This document shows, in pieces, positions 55,271 to 64,000 of a stretch of 64,000 bases of DNA. Position numbers and translations under genes: made by a program. The stretch lies in the NCBI RefSeq assembly GCF_000829395.1, contig NZ_AP014680.1:1116001-1180000 (forward strand), given 5' to 3'. The notes beneath the pieces were generated by a model. The model saw nothing but the letters and a program-made list of their open reading frames with translations, was not told where the DNA came from and made no database searches. Source of the DNA: Paucilactobacillus hokkaidonensis JCM 18461. GTDB lineage: Bacteria; Bacillota; Bacilli; Lactobacillales; Lactobacillaceae. Every line of letters begins with the position of its first letter. Within the stretch, counting starts at the first letter, position 1.

Positions 55271-57049
55271 CTATTTATCTTCATCCATTTTGTTAACAAA
55301 CAATCCCAACTCCATCAACTGCTTATCAGAAACAGCAGCAGGGGCGTTTGTTAGCGGCTCTGTGGCCTTTGAGTTCTTAGGGAAGGCAATGACATCACGA
55401 ATGTTGTCACGTTTAGCTAACAACATTGCAAAGCGATCTAGCCCGATAGCTAAGCCACCATGTGGTGGAAAGCCCATGTCTAATGCATTCATTAAGAAAC
55501 CAAAACTACTTTCGGCATGTTCCTTTGTAAATCCAAGTGCCTTAAGCATTTTTTCTTGAACTTCACGAGTATGAATCCGGATTGAACCACCACCTAATTC
55601 ATAGCCGTTCAAAACAATATCATAACTTTGTGCATGGGCTGCATGTGGATCTTCACCGTCATTCAAATAATGCACATCTTCTTCATTTGGCATTGTAAAT
55701 GGATGATGAGCTGCCGTCCAGCGCTTGATGCCTTCGTCATATTCAAACAATGGCCAGTTAACTACCCAGATGAACGCAAATTTGGATTCGTCGATCATTC
55801 CCATTTCTTTAGCAATTGAATTACGTAAATAACCCAACGTATCTGAAACAATTTTAAAGCTGTCAGCAGCAAATAGTATTAAGTCGCCTGGTTTAGCACC
55901 AACCGCAGCACTAATCTCATCTTGCTTAACCTTCAAGAATTTACCAACAGGGCCTGTAAACCCATCTTCAGTAACTTTGATCCAAGCCATTCCCTTAGCA
56001 CCAAAACGTTCAATGTATTCTGTTTTAGCATCTAAGTCCTTACGAGAATACTTTTCAGCCCCACCAGGAACACAAATTGCTTTAACAAAGCCACCATTAG
56101 CGATTGCATTTTGGAACACTTTAAAGTCAATGTCTTTAACAACATCTGAAATATCCTGTAATTCCATTGCAAATCGGATATCTGGCTTATCAGTACCAAA
56201 ACGGTCCATTGATTCTTGCCATTCAATATGTTTGATTGGTGTTTCAAGTTCAATTCCCATTGCATCATGCATGACTTGCTTCAATAAGCCTTCAGTTAAT
56301 TCTTGAATTTCTTCAGCTGATAAAAAACTGGTTTCCATATCAATTTGAGTAAATTCAGGTTGACGATCCCCACGTAAATCCTCATCTCGGAAACAACGAG
56401 CGATTTGATAGTAACGATCAAACCCAGCACCCATTAACAATTGTTTGAAAATTTGTGGTGATTGTGGCAATGCATAAAAATGACCTGGATAAACCCGTGA
56501 TGGTACCAAATAATCACGAGCACCTTCAGGAGTGGAAGCAGTCAAATCTGGCGTTTCAATGTCATAAAAGTCATGATTATCGAAATAATTATGTGCAGCT
56601 CGAGTAATTAAATTACGGATTTTTAGATTTTTTTGCATTTCTGGACGGCGCAAATCTAAGTAACGATACTTCAATCGTAATTCATCCGAAACATTAATAT
56701 CATCTTCAATGTAAAATGGTGGATTCTTAGCAGCTGCTAGTAACTTAGCTTCGTGAATTTCGACTTCCACTTGGCCAGTCTTCATCTTGGGATTAATTTC
56801 TTTATCAGAACGATGTTTAACGGTTCCCTTAACTTCAATGACATATTCATTTCTTAATGTATCAGCAACTTGCCAAGCTGCTTGACTAAATTCTTGGCTA
56901 AAGACTAATTGTAAGATTCCTTCACGATCACGTAAATCAATAAAAATTAACCCACCTAAATCACGACGTTTTTGTACCCAACCTTCTAACACAACATCTT
57001 GATCAACTAACTTTTCATCAACCAACCCTGCATAGCTTGTTCGTTTCAT
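55271..57049 (-). CDS. aspS: Aspartyl-tRNA synthetase
   Basis: AspS charges tRNA-Asp. The 592-residue protein is the bacterial type: N-terminal OB fold for the anticodon ([22 protein letters not shown], in part), the class II core with [44 protein letters not shown] (in part), a GAD insertion near 290-410, and the motif 3 [18 protein letters not shown] precedes the ATG. It follows hisS by 5 nt and shares its T-box. Confidence 0.97.
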   Translation of the reverse strand: MKRTSYAGLVDEKLVDQDVVLEGWVQKRRDLGGLIFIDLRDREGILQLVFSQEFSQAAWQVADTLRNEYVIEVKGTVKHRSDKEINPKMKTGQVEVEIHEAKLLAAAKNPPFYIEDDINVSDELRLKYRYLDLRRPEMQKNLKIRNLITRAAHNYFDNHDFYDIETPDLTASTPEGARDYLVPSRVYPGHFYALPQSPQIFKQLLMGAGFDRYYQIARCFRDEDLRGDRQPEFTQIDMETSFLSAEEIQELTEGLLKQVMHDAMGIELETPIKHIEWQESMDRFGTDKPDIRFAMELQDISDVVKDIDFKVFQNAIANGGFVKAICVPGGAEKYSRKDLDAKTEYIERFGAKGMAWIKVTEDGFTGPVGKFLKVKQDEISAAVGAKPGDLILFAADSFKIVSDTLGYLRNSIAKEMGMIDESKFAFIWVVNWPLFEYDEGIKRWTAAHHPFTMPNEEDVHYLNDGEDPHAAHAQSYDIVLNGYELGGGSIRIHTREVQEKMLKALGFTKEHAESSFGFLMNALDMGFPPHGGLAIGLDRFAMLLAKRDNIRDVIAFPKNSKATEPLTNAPAAVSDKQLMELGLFVNKMDEDK

Positions 57050-57054
57050 ATTCT

Positions 57055-58347
57055 CTATTCTCCTAAATATTTATCATAAATTTGTGGAAAATTGGCATAA
57101 AAATCATCCAATGAAATAGTAACTTCTTCACCACTACCCATTGCCTTAAAATGCACTGAATGGCTTTCTAACTCAGCTTCCCCAATCGTCACAACAAATG
57201 CTGCCTTTGATTTATTGGCTGTTTTAAATTGCGCTTTAGGTTTACGATCTTGATAATCTCGATCTGCAGAAAAGCCAAAGTCACGAATTGCTTGAACTAA
57301 TTTCAAAGTTTCAGCATTAGTAGCCGCACCAATTCCTACTACGTATACGTCCAAGTGATTTTGCATGGGCACCTGAATTTCTTCAGCATCCAGTAGTAAC
57401 AACAGACGTTCTAATCCCAATCCAAACCCAACACCAGGTTCATCAGGGCCACCAAGCTCTTTCACAAGGCCACTATAACGACCACCACCACAAATAGTGG
57501 TGTATCCATGTCCAAGGGCCTTCGAGTTAACCATTACTTCAAAAATCGTATGATTATAATAATCCAGGCCACGCACCATCGTTGGGTCGATAACATATTC
57601 AATCTCTAAAGCATCGAGCAATTCTTTGACTTGCTCAAAATGCTGTTGTGCTTCAGGTGTTAAATAATCCAAGATTGATGGAGCACCTTCGACAAACTGC
57701 TTATCTTCAGGCTCTTTACTATCTAAAACCCGCAACGGATTTTTTTCGAGCCGTTCTTGTGAGTCTGCACTTAACTCATCAAAGTGTGGTTGCAAGTAAT
57801 CAATCAATGCTTGGCGATAATCACTACGGCTTTTTTCATCTCCAAGTGAATTAATAGCTACCCGCAAACCCGTAATCCCAAGCTGTTTGAAGTAAGCCAT
57901 CGCCATTGCGATTACTTCAACGTCTAACGCTGGGCTCTTTGAACCAAACGCTTCGACACCTACTTGATGAAATTCTCGTTGGCGACCAGATTGTGGTCGT
58001 TCATAACGATACATTGGGCCCATGTAATAGACTTTATATGGTTTTGTGTTCTCCGGTCCGTACATTTTATTTTCAACATAAGCTCGCACAACCCCGGCAG
58101 TACCTTCCGGCCGTAATGCAATATGTCGATCACCTTTATCGTGAAAATCATACATTTCCTTTGTAACAACATCCGATGTATCTCCAGCCGAACGAGCAAA
58201 AATATCAAAATTTTCAAAAATCGGCGTACGAATTTCTTGATATTGATAATCCGCAAATAATAATCGTGCTGTTTCTTCAACATATTGCCATTTTTCTGAT
58301 TGCCCAGGTAAAATGTCACTAGTCCCTTTAGGACGCTGGTAGCGCAT
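57055..58347 (-). CDS. hisS: Histidyl-tRNA synthetase
   Basis: HisS charges tRNA-His. The 430-residue protein has [12 protein letters not shown] at the N-terminus, motif 2 [33 protein letters not shown] (in part), the two histidine boxes [11 protein letters not shown] and GGGRYSGL, motif 3 [12 protein letters not shown], and the C-terminal anticodon domain. The ATG at 58347 has GGGAGG upstream; the longer frame to 58404 reads through the T-box terminator. Confidence 0.97.
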   Translation of the reverse strand: MRYQRPKGTSDILPGQSEKWQYVEETARLLFADYQYQEIRTPIFENFDIFARSAGDTSDVVTKEMYDFHDKGDRHIALRPEGTAGVVRAYVENKMYGPENTKPYKVYYMGPMYRYERPQSGRQREFHQVGVEAFGSKSPALDVEVIAMAMAYFKQLGITGLRVAINSLGDEKSRSDYRQALIDYLQPHFDELSADSQERLEKNPLRVLDSKEPEDKQFVEGAPSILDYLTPEAQQHFEQVKELLDALEIEYVIDPTMVRGLDYYNHTIFEVMVNSKALGHGYTTICGGGRYSGLVKELGGPDEPGVGFGLGLERLLLLLDAEEIQVPMQNHLDVYVVGIGAATNAETLKLVQAIRDFGFSADRDYQDRKPKAQFKTANKSKAAFVVTIGEAELESHSVHFKAMGSGEEVTISLDDFYANFPQIYDKYLGE

Positions 58348-58370
58348 AAAAATATCCTCCCTCAAAAAAT

Positions 58371-58585
58371 AAAAAGCACCCCTGTAAAATATACAAGGGT
58401 GCAAAAATGCACGGTACCACCTTAGTGTTGCTCTTTGATAACGTCAATTGACGGGAAGTCACGACTTCCATCCTCCAAAGTGTCAACTAGGTACCAAGTT
58501 TGCAAAACTTACAGCTGTATTTTGCTCTCTGTTAAAACTATCGACCAAGCATTCTTTATCATCGGTTTATTTATTTAAATTACCC
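58371..58585 (-). promoter_or_regulatory. T-box riboswitch controlling hisS-aspS
   Basis: Minus strand: stem I with AACAGAGAGC and a GCAAAA/TTTTGC hairpin whose loop has GCTG, a TAGTTGACAC segment that should be the specifier loop (GACAC at 58484-58480), the T-box AAGGTGGTACCGTGC (58422-58408) and a terminator GCACCCTTG/CAGGGGTGC followed by TTTTTATTTTTT. Both GAC (Asp) and CAC (His) are within GACAC. Confidence 0.92.
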
Positions 58586-58589
58586 TTAA

Positions 58590-58618
58590 AGATTACTCGA
58601 ATTTACTATCAAAGTAAA
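58590..58618 (-). promoter_or_regulatory. Likely promoter of the hisS-aspS transcript
   Basis: Minus strand TTTACT, 17-nt spacer, TAATCT, directly before the T-box leader. Confidence 0.55.
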
Positions 58619-58703
58619 GGGCATTTCTTGAATTTACTTGCTTTTAGTGGTCAAAATTCTTAAACTAACTAGATAAGAAGAAAGAATATGAAGGAGCCAC
58701 ATA

Positions 58704-59558
58704 ATGGCCAAATTTCGCCCAACGCGCTTACAAATAATTATAACTACTATTTTTATTGTTCTAACTTTAGGTTTAACCTTCGCATTAACTCGCCAAAAAA
58801 CAGTGGTAGTCAGTGTTGAAAATGTAAATATTAGGCAAGGACCTGGCCTTAAATATAAGTCTGTAAAGACGGTCAACCACAAAACACGTTTAAATGTGCT
58901 GGCTGAAAAAAATGATTGGTACAAAGTCCGAATCAGTGACAATAAATTTGGTTGGATTGCCAGTTGGTTAGTCAATCGGCGAGATAACTTAAAGAAAGCT
59001 ACGCGTTTATCAGAAGCCACCATTGTCATTGACCCCGGTCATGGCGGTTGGGATTCTGGCGCCGAATACAAGAATAGCAAAAAAGAAAAGTACATGGAAA
59101 AAACTTATACACTCAAAATGGCCCAAGCGGTTGCTACTCAGCTAAGAATGCAAGGAGCCCACGTAATCATGACACGAGATACCGATAAATATGTCGGATT
59201 AAAGCCTCGCCCAGCGTTAGCTGAAAAAGTGTCTGCCGATGCGTTTATTAGTTTTCACTTTGATTCATCACCAAAACGTAATGAAGCGACCGGCTTAACC
59301 ACTTATTACTACCACTCTGGCGCTTCCAAAACGCTTGCCAAAACACTGAATTCTCATTTTGATAACTTACCAGTGACAAATCGAGGAACTGGTTTTGGCG
59401 ATTTTCTCGTAATTCGAGATAATACTCGACCATCAGTCCTATGTGAAATGGGTTATATTAATGATAGTCACGACTTTCGTTCCATCAAGAAGCTCTCTTA
59501 TCGTTTAAAAGTGGCTAATAATATCACAAGTGGACTAAAACAATACTTTAATAATTGA
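58704..59558 (+). CDS. N-acetylmuramoyl-L-alanine amidase (SH3b + Amidase_3)
   Basis: A wall hydrolase that cuts between muramic acid and the stem peptide. The 284-residue protein has an N-terminal signal/anchor helix (about 9-30), an SH3b wall-binding domain (about 35-95, ENVNIRQGPGLKYK, GWIASWLV) and an Amidase_3 domain with the zinc ligands in DPGHGGWDSG, the Glu in YMEKTYTLK and His in FISFHFDSS, and the catalytic Glu in LCEMGYIND. AAGGAG precedes the ATG. Its stop overlaps an upstream TTG of the next gene's frame; the two are probably one unit. Confidence 0.93.
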   Translation: MAKFRPTRLQIIITTIFIVLTLGLTFALTRQKTVVVSVENVNIRQGPGLKYKSVKTVNHKTRLNVLAEKNDWYKVRISDNKFGWIASWLVNRRDNLKKATRLSEATIVIDPGHGGWDSGAEYKNSKKEKYMEKTYTLKMAQAVATQLRMQGAHVIMTRDTDKYVGLKPRPALAEKVSADAFISFHFDSSPKRNEATGLTTYYYHSGASKTLAKTLNSHFDNLPVTNRGTGFGDFLVIRDNTRPSVLCEMGYINDSHDFRSIKKLSYRLKVANNITSGLKQYFNN

Positions 59559-59572
59559 AAGAAGTAAAATTA

Positions 59573-60421
59573 ATGACAGAACTAAATGAAAATTGGTTAA
59601 ATCAGCTTCCCGTCAACAATATCAAACAAAGTCGTCCTGTAAGTGGCGGTGACATCAATGATGCCTATCAAATTATCACTGAAGATCAAACCAAATATTT
59701 CTTAAAAGTTCAACCGCAGCATTCCAAAAGCTACTTTGATCACGAAGCAGCCGGCTTAAAATTAATCGGTCAAGTTATCATGACCCCCAAACCAATAGCC
59801 CAAGGTGAAATCAATGGTGATGCCTATCTTTTGTTAAATTGGATTGATGACGGTTCCGGAAGCCAACATGATTTAGGCGTAGCCGTTGCGACCATGCATC
59901 AACAGCATCAAACAAAATTTGGTTTTGATCACAACCACCAATCTGGTAATATTTTAAAAAATAATCACTGGCAATCAAGTTGGTCCACCTTTTATACTGA
60001 ACAACGCTTAGATGTTTTAGTTGAGGCCGCCAACCAAAATCATGTTTGGAATACTTGGCGACAAACTCATTTTGACCAAATGCGACTTACCTTTGTAAAC
60101 TATTACCGTAATCATGAGGTAATTCCTAGTTTGCTGCACGGAGATCTATGGTCCGGTAACTATATGTTTTCCACTGATGGCACTCCTATTTTAATCGACC
60201 CAGATGTATTTTATGGTGATCGCGAGTTAGATCTGGCGATGACCACTATTTTTGGTGGCTTTAATGATCAGTTCTATCAGGCTTATCAGGATATTTATCC
60301 GCTAGCAAGTGGATTTGAAGAACGACTACCTTGGTATCAATTTTACTACCTGTGTATGCATCTAAATCTGTTCGGCGAAACCTATGGTGGCTCAGTTGAT
60401 CGGATTCTGGGTAATTACTAA
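59573..60421 (+). CDS. Fructosamine kinase / aminoglycoside phosphotransferase family protein
   Basis: The 282-residue protein has a kinase fold of the fructosamine-3-kinase (FN3K) group: an N-terminal lobe with GGDINDAYQI and KYFLKVQP (ATP Lys), then the catalytic HGDLWSGNYMF and the metal-binding LIDPDVFYGDRELDLAMT. FN3K-like kinases phosphorylate sugars attached to amino groups, for later removal. The exact substrate is not known. I use the ATG at 59573; the ribosome binding site (AAGAAG) is weak, and coupling to the amidase stop is likely. Confidence 0.85.
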   Translation: MTELNENWLNQLPVNNIKQSRPVSGGDINDAYQIITEDQTKYFLKVQPQHSKSYFDHEAAGLKLIGQVIMTPKPIAQGEINGDAYLLLNWIDDGSGSQHDLGVAVATMHQQHQTKFGFDHNHQSGNILKNNHWQSSWSTFYTEQRLDVLVEAANQNHVWNTWRQTHFDQMRLTFVNYYRNHEVIPSLLHGDLWSGNYMFSTDGTPILIDPDVFYGDRELDLAMTTIFGGFNDQFYQAYQDIYPLASGFEERLPWYQFYYLCMHLNLFGETYGGSVDRILGNY

Positions 60422-60436
60422 TCAAAATATTTTTAA

Positions 60437-60481
60437 AAAAAGCATGACGTGATTCAAACATCGAATCATATCATGCTTTTA
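60437..60481. terminator. Bidirectional terminator
   Basis: AAAAGCATGA.TGATTC and GAATCA.TCATGCTTTT pair with one 2-nt internal mismatch around AAACATC. It lies between the FN3K-like gene and the convergent HAD gene. Confidence 0.85.
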
Positions 60482-60502
60482 TTATGGCTCTTACTGTTAA
60501 AC

Positions 60503-61120
60503 CTAATCATTTAAAATCTCCGTGATACTATGAATCTTAATTTCAGGGTTAGAAGTAACTTCAATCAGATCATCTGGATCAAATAAAATACCAGCGATAC
60601 CAGCATTATGTCCGGCATCAATATCTAAATTACGATCACCAACCATCACTGCAGTTTCACGGTCAACCTTATGCTTATCAATCAAATAATTAAGTGAGGT
60701 TGGATTTGGTTTACGAGGAAATGGTTGTTCAGCGGTAATAAAATCAGTGAATAATGATTTTATCCCATCTTGTGTAATGAACTCCATTGCACTGTTGTTT
60801 CGATGAGTTAACAAATAATTTTGACCACCATTTTGGACTACTTGTTGTAAAGCGTTTCTGACACCCTCAAATAATTGTGGTTGTTGCAACTTTTTTTCTA
60901 GTGGATAGTAAACAGCTTCTAAATCAGAGCGCTGTAGCTTATCTTGCTTGACATACTGATCAAAGGCAACCCCTAAACTATCCTGGCGCATTATTTTATA
61001 GATCGCATTTTTGTTAGGTTCAACCTGAAAATGAGTTAATGTCTGGGCAAATGCATTCACCATTTGTGGATAAGTATCATAAAGTGTACCGTCTAAATCC
61101 CAAAAATATGTCTGATACAT
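60503..61120 (-). CDS. HAD-family phosphatase
   Basis: The 205-residue protein is a haloacid-dehalogenase-type phosphatase: FWDLDGTLYDTY gives the two catalytic Asp at residues 9 and 11, LLTHRN the motif 2 Thr, the Lys in PFPRKPNP motif 3, and VMVGDRNLDIDAG motif 4. It most resembles small phosphoglycolate-phosphatase-like proteins; the substrate is unknown. The ATG at 61120 has GGAGGA upstream. It follows dtd by 19 nt and is part of a rel-dtd-HAD unit. Confidence 0.88.
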   Translation of the reverse strand: MYQTYFWDLDGTLYDTYPQMVNAFAQTLTHFQVEPNKNAIYKIMRQDSLGVAFDQYVKQDKLQRSDLEAVYYPLEKKLQQPQLFEGVRNALQQVVQNGGQNYLLTHRNNSAMEFITQDGIKSLFTDFITAEQPFPRKPNPTSLNYLIDKHKVDRETAVMVGDRNLDIDAGHNAGIAGILFDPDDLIEVTSNPEIKIHSITEILND

Positions 61121-61139
61121 TTTTCTTCCTCCACTACTT

Positions 61140-61577
61140 CTACTTTTCAAATAAAATAGTCGTTGGCCCATCATTTTCAAGTTCAATCTTCATATCAGCA
61201 CCAAAATGACCAGTTGCAACGTTTATACCAGTATCTCGTAATGTTTGATTAAATAAATCATATAGTGGTTCAGCAATTGCCGGGCCAGCAGCCTTAGAAA
61301 AACCAGGCCGATTACCATGTTTAGTATCTGCATACAATGTGAATTGCGAGACCGACAAGATCTCTCCTTGCACATCTTGTAAACCGAGATTCATTTTGCC
61401 GGCATCATCTTCAAACACACGTAAATTAATAATTTTATGCACTAGGTAATCTATTGCTGATTTGTCATCTCCAGGTGCAAACCCAACCAATAACAGATAG
61501 CCTTGTTTAATCTGCCCAACAATTTGATCGTCAATCGTGACCTTTGCATGATTAACTTTTTGTAAAACTACTCGCAT
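61140..61577 (-). CDS. dtd: D-aminoacyl-tRNA deacylase
   Basis: Dtd removes D-amino acids and glycine wrongly attached to tRNAs. The 145-residue protein has [10 protein letters not shown], the active-site SQFTLYAD (SQ-T), [10 protein letters not shown], and the cross-subunit NDGPTTI near the C-terminus. It lies 12 nt after rel, the usual rel-dtd pair of Firmicutes. The start is an ATG with AGGAGG upstream. Confidence 0.96.
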   Translation of the reverse strand: MRVVLQKVNHAKVTIDDQIVGQIKQGYLLLVGFAPGDDKSAIDYLVHKIINLRVFEDDAGKMNLGLQDVQGEILSVSQFTLYADTKHGNRPGFSKAAGPAIAEPLYDLFNQTLRDTGINVATGHFGADMKIELENDGPTTILFEK

Positions 61578-61589
61578 AATTTCCTCCTG

Positions 61590-63845
61590 TTAGTGGATTG
61601 TTCGTTTAACCACGTAAACATCTTGGATATTTTTCAAACTTTCCATAATTCGTTGTAAGTGCTCACGATTACGAATACCAATGGACGCACTAATGGTCAC
61701 TACTTTATCATGATCCACTTTTCCATTAACAGAGTTCAAGTATTTAGTACTATTATTAATTGATTTTAAGACATCATTTAATAGACCGTTACGATTGTAT
61801 CCTTGTACTTCCAAATCAGCGTTGTAATTGGTTTTATCACCATCTGGATTTTCCCAATCAACTTTAACGATCCGTTCACCATGTTCTTCCGCTGCTTTAA
61901 TATTAGGACAATCAACTCGATGGACAGACACACCACGTCCTTTAGTAATATAACCAACAATATCATCCCCAGGAACAGGACTACAACAATGACTTAACCG
62001 AACTAACAGATTATCGACACCTTCAATAATAACTCCGCCTTGAGAACTAATTTTTTTCTTCTCATGATGCTGACCTTGCTGACCATTCTTCGCATTTTCA
62101 TCTGAAAGTGTCTTATGCTCTTCGAGTAATTCTTTTTCGGCTTTCCGTTGGCGGTCATCTTCCATTTGTTGACGGGCGTCTTGTGACATTCGATTGGCCA
62201 CACCAACTGGTTGTAAATCACCAAATCCAACCGCCGCAAACATATCTTCACTGCTACTATAATGTAATTTAACAGCGACTTGTGCGGCCTTTTCAGGAGT
62301 CATGATTAATTTTGCATTGAAGCCATCATCACGCAATTTATGTTCAATCATTTCGACCCCAGAATTAATATTTTCTTCTCGGTCAGCTTGTCGGAAGAAC
62401 TGTTTAATTTTATTACGTGCACGCCTAGTTGAAACTAAACTAAGCCAATCACGACTAGGTCCAGCAGAAGAATTAGACGTCAAAATATCGACAATATCGC
62501 CATTTTTTATTTCATAATCCAATGGCACAATTTTACCATTGACCTTGGCACCAGTTGTCTTGTTACCCACTTCAGTATGGATAGTATATGCCATGTCAAG
62601 TGGGCCAGCACCTTTAGGTAACTCTAAAACGTCACCTTTGGGAGTGAAAGCATAAACCCGATCAGCAAAAATGTCACCTTGAACTCCTTGCATAAAGTCA
62701 TCAGCATCATTACTTTCACTTTGGATCTCTAGAATCTCTTTAAATAGATTCAATTTATCATCAGAAGCATTTTCACGCACACCATTTTTGTTGCCCTCTT
62801 TGTATGCCCAATGAGCGGCAACTCCAAATTCAGCAATTTCATGCATCTCATGCGTTCTAATCTGGACTTCCAATGGTCGGCCTTCTGGTCCAACCACAGT
62901 TGTATGTAATGATTGGTAGCCATTGACCTTAGGCATTGCAATGTAGTCTTTAAACCGACCAGGCATCGGTGTCCAATTGGTATGGATTGCACCCAAAACA
63001 GCATAACAATCCTTAATTGATTCAACGACTACCCGAATAGCCAATAAGTCATAAATTTGACTAAACTGTTTATGTTGCGTCACCATTTTACGATAAATCG
63101 AATAGATATGCTTTGGACGACCATAAATTTCAGTTTCATTGCCCAAATCAAGATCATCAATGGCATCTTTAATATTCTCAATTGCATGATTAATATATTC
63201 AATTCGCTCATCGCGTTTTGAATTCATCAAATGGACAATTCGATAGTACTGTTGTGGATTCAAGTATCTTAACGATAGATCCTCTAATTCCCATTTAATT
63301 GTACTAATACCTAATCGATCAGCAATTGGTGCATAGATCTCTAGTGTTTCATTAGCGATCCGCCGTTGCTTGTCAGGACGTAAATGCTGCAACGTACGCA
63401 TATTGTGCAATCGATCAGCCAGTTTAACAATCATGACCCGAATATCTTTAGACATAGCTAAGAGGAGCTTACGATGATTTTCAGCCATCTGCTCTTTATT
63501 AGACTTATATTTAATTTTGCTCAGCTTAGTGTCACCATCGACAATCATCGCCACTGTAGGACCAAATAATTCCTCGACATCAGCTAAGACAACTCCAGTA
63601 TCTTCAACAATATCATGTAAATAACCAGCACAAATAGTCTCAGGGTCCATATGTAAATTAGCTAGTATTCCAGCCACTTGGATTGGGTGAATAATATACG
63701 GTTCTCCAGACTGGCGTTTTTGACCGTTATGTGCTCTGTCAGAAAAATGATAGGCACTCTCAATCAACTTAACATGGTCTTCATTCATATATGAAGCGAC
63801 AATGTCTCTTACATCTTCATGAGTTAGATTCTTTTCTTTCGCCAT
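61590..63845 (-). CDS. rel: Bifunctional (p)ppGpp synthetase/hydrolase Rel
   Basis: Rel makes and destroys the alarmone (p)ppGpp in amino acid starvation. The 751-residue protein has the HD hydrolase domain with HNGQKRQSGEPYIIHP and an intact HDIVEDT (residues near 75-80), the synthetase with RFKDYIAMPKVNGYQSLHTT (in part) and EVQIRT, a TGS domain near 390-450 (VYAFTPKGDVLELPKGA), a zinc-finger-like helical part with CCSPVPGDDI, and a C-terminal ACT domain. Intact HD residues mark it as bifunctional, not a RelA-only synthetase. The ribosome binding site (GGTGG) is weak. Confidence 0.96.
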   Translation of the reverse strand: MAKEKNLTHEDVRDIVASYMNEDHVKLIESAYHFSDRAHNGQKRQSGEPYIIHPIQVAGILANLHMDPETICAGYLHDIVEDTGVVLADVEELFGPTVAMIVDGDTKLSKIKYKSNKEQMAENHRKLLLAMSKDIRVMIVKLADRLHNMRTLQHLRPDKQRRIANETLEIYAPIADRLGISTIKWELEDLSLRYLNPQQYYRIVHLMNSKRDERIEYINHAIENIKDAIDDLDLGNETEIYGRPKHIYSIYRKMVTQHKQFSQIYDLLAIRVVVESIKDCYAVLGAIHTNWTPMPGRFKDYIAMPKVNGYQSLHTTVVGPEGRPLEVQIRTHEMHEIAEFGVAAHWAYKEGNKNGVRENASDDKLNLFKEILEIQSESNDADDFMQGVQGDIFADRVYAFTPKGDVLELPKGAGPLDMAYTIHTEVGNKTTGAKVNGKIVPLDYEIKNGDIVDILTSNSSAGPSRDWLSLVSTRRARNKIKQFFRQADREENINSGVEMIEHKLRDDGFNAKLIMTPEKAAQVAVKLHYSSSEDMFAAVGFGDLQPVGVANRMSQDARQQMEDDRQRKAEKELLEEHKTLSDENAKNGQQGQHHEKKKISSQGGVIIEGVDNLLVRLSHCCSPVPGDDIVGYITKGRGVSVHRVDCPNIKAAEEHGERIVKVDWENPDGDKTNYNADLEVQGYNRNGLLNDVLKSINNSTKYLNSVNGKVDHDKVVTISASIGIRNREHLQRIMESLKNIQDVYVVKRTIH

Positions 63846-64000
63846 TTTCCACCAACTTACCTTCCAATTGTTATTTATCCCAACTACGATTGCAGTAATT
63901 ATACAGTTAACTAACTACGTTTGGTAATTTTATGGTTCTCATTAGTCATTGCATAACTTAAGTAACTAACACATAAATACACTAATCCAAAATAATATGT
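63846..64000. other. Upstream region of rel
   Basis: AT-rich; no gene, terminator or clear promoter is recognised before the window ends. Confidence 0.4.

Noticed and set aside
57960-58319. Minus-strand frame of 119 codons within hisS
   Set aside because: It is an out-of-frame shadow of hisS with low-complexity content.
1-64000. CRISPR arrays, insertion sequences, prophage, tRNA or rRNA genes
   Set aside because: No regularly spaced repeats, transposase frames, phage structural genes or tRNA-like cloverleaf ends were recognised; the Xer genes have their normal chromosomal contexts.

Overview
The window reads as an ordinary chromosomal housekeeping segment of an AT-rich Gram-positive bacterium of the order Lactobacillales. 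The gene order (plsY/parE, topA-xerC, rnhB-rbgA, thyA-dfrA, cca, hup-der-rpsA-cmk, scpAB, xerD, pyk-dnaE, rpoD-dnaG-glyQS, recO-era-ybeY-phoH-yqeY-rpsU, hisS-aspS, rel) is the one I know from lactobacilli. Between dnaE and pyk, where most homofermentative lactobacilli carry pfkA, there is a small transaldolase-family gene instead, and pyk lacks the extra C-terminal domain of longer pyruvate kinases. Together these point to an obligately heterofermentative lactobacillus. I cannot name the species. Almost every gene lies on the minus strand, as expected for one replichore arm; the plus-strand genes (plsY, trhA, a degenerate Xer-like gene, a DUF2929 membrane protein, a Bcr/CflA transporter, an amidase and a fructosamine-kinase-like gene) stand alone or in a pair.

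Layout: 1-2.7 kb holds divergent parE (cut by the window edge) and plsY. 2.8-9.6 kb is a DNA maintenance block (mutarotase-like gene, xerC, topA, dprA, rnhB, rbgA, yozE-like). 9.6-12.1 kb holds ypmS/ypmR-like and DegV genes. 12.3-18.3 kb holds trhA, the folate pair dfrA-thyA, an ABC-F ATPase, cca and dapB. 18.5-25.2 kb holds a catalytically broken Xer-like protein, a TPR protein, hup, der, rpsA, cmk and a LysM protein. 25.2-28.6 kb holds recQ, a ypbB-like gene and ribU under an FMN riboswitch. 28.6-32.9 kb is the rluB-scpB-scpA-ribT-xerD-cvfB chain with many overlaps. 33-38.8 kb is pyk, transaldolase-like and dnaE. 39-42.2 kb holds nif3-like/trmK and a divergent efflux gene. 42.2-53.2 kb is the macromolecular synthesis region: rpoD, dnaG, glyS-glyQ with a glycine T-box, recO, era, dgkA, ybeY, phoH, yqeY, rpsU. 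53.3-64 kb holds nfo, a YitT protein, aspS-hisS with a T-box, an amidase, a fructosamine-kinase-like gene, a HAD phosphatase, dtd and rel.

No tRNA, rRNA, CRISPR array, insertion sequence or prophage was recognised. I did not find an obvious new multigene defence or mobile system. The most interesting unexplained signals are non-coding: a 114-nt nested hairpin after rpoD; a hisS-aspS T-box whose probable specifier loop contains overlapping Asp and His codons (GACAC); two terminator-like hairpins whose 3' arms carry the ribosome binding site of the next gene (xerC and dprA); a cre-like site placed for CcpA activation of pyk; and a terminator-like hairpin in the dnaG-rpoD leader. Among proteins, the dead Xer-like recombinase at 18.5 kb is the oddest.
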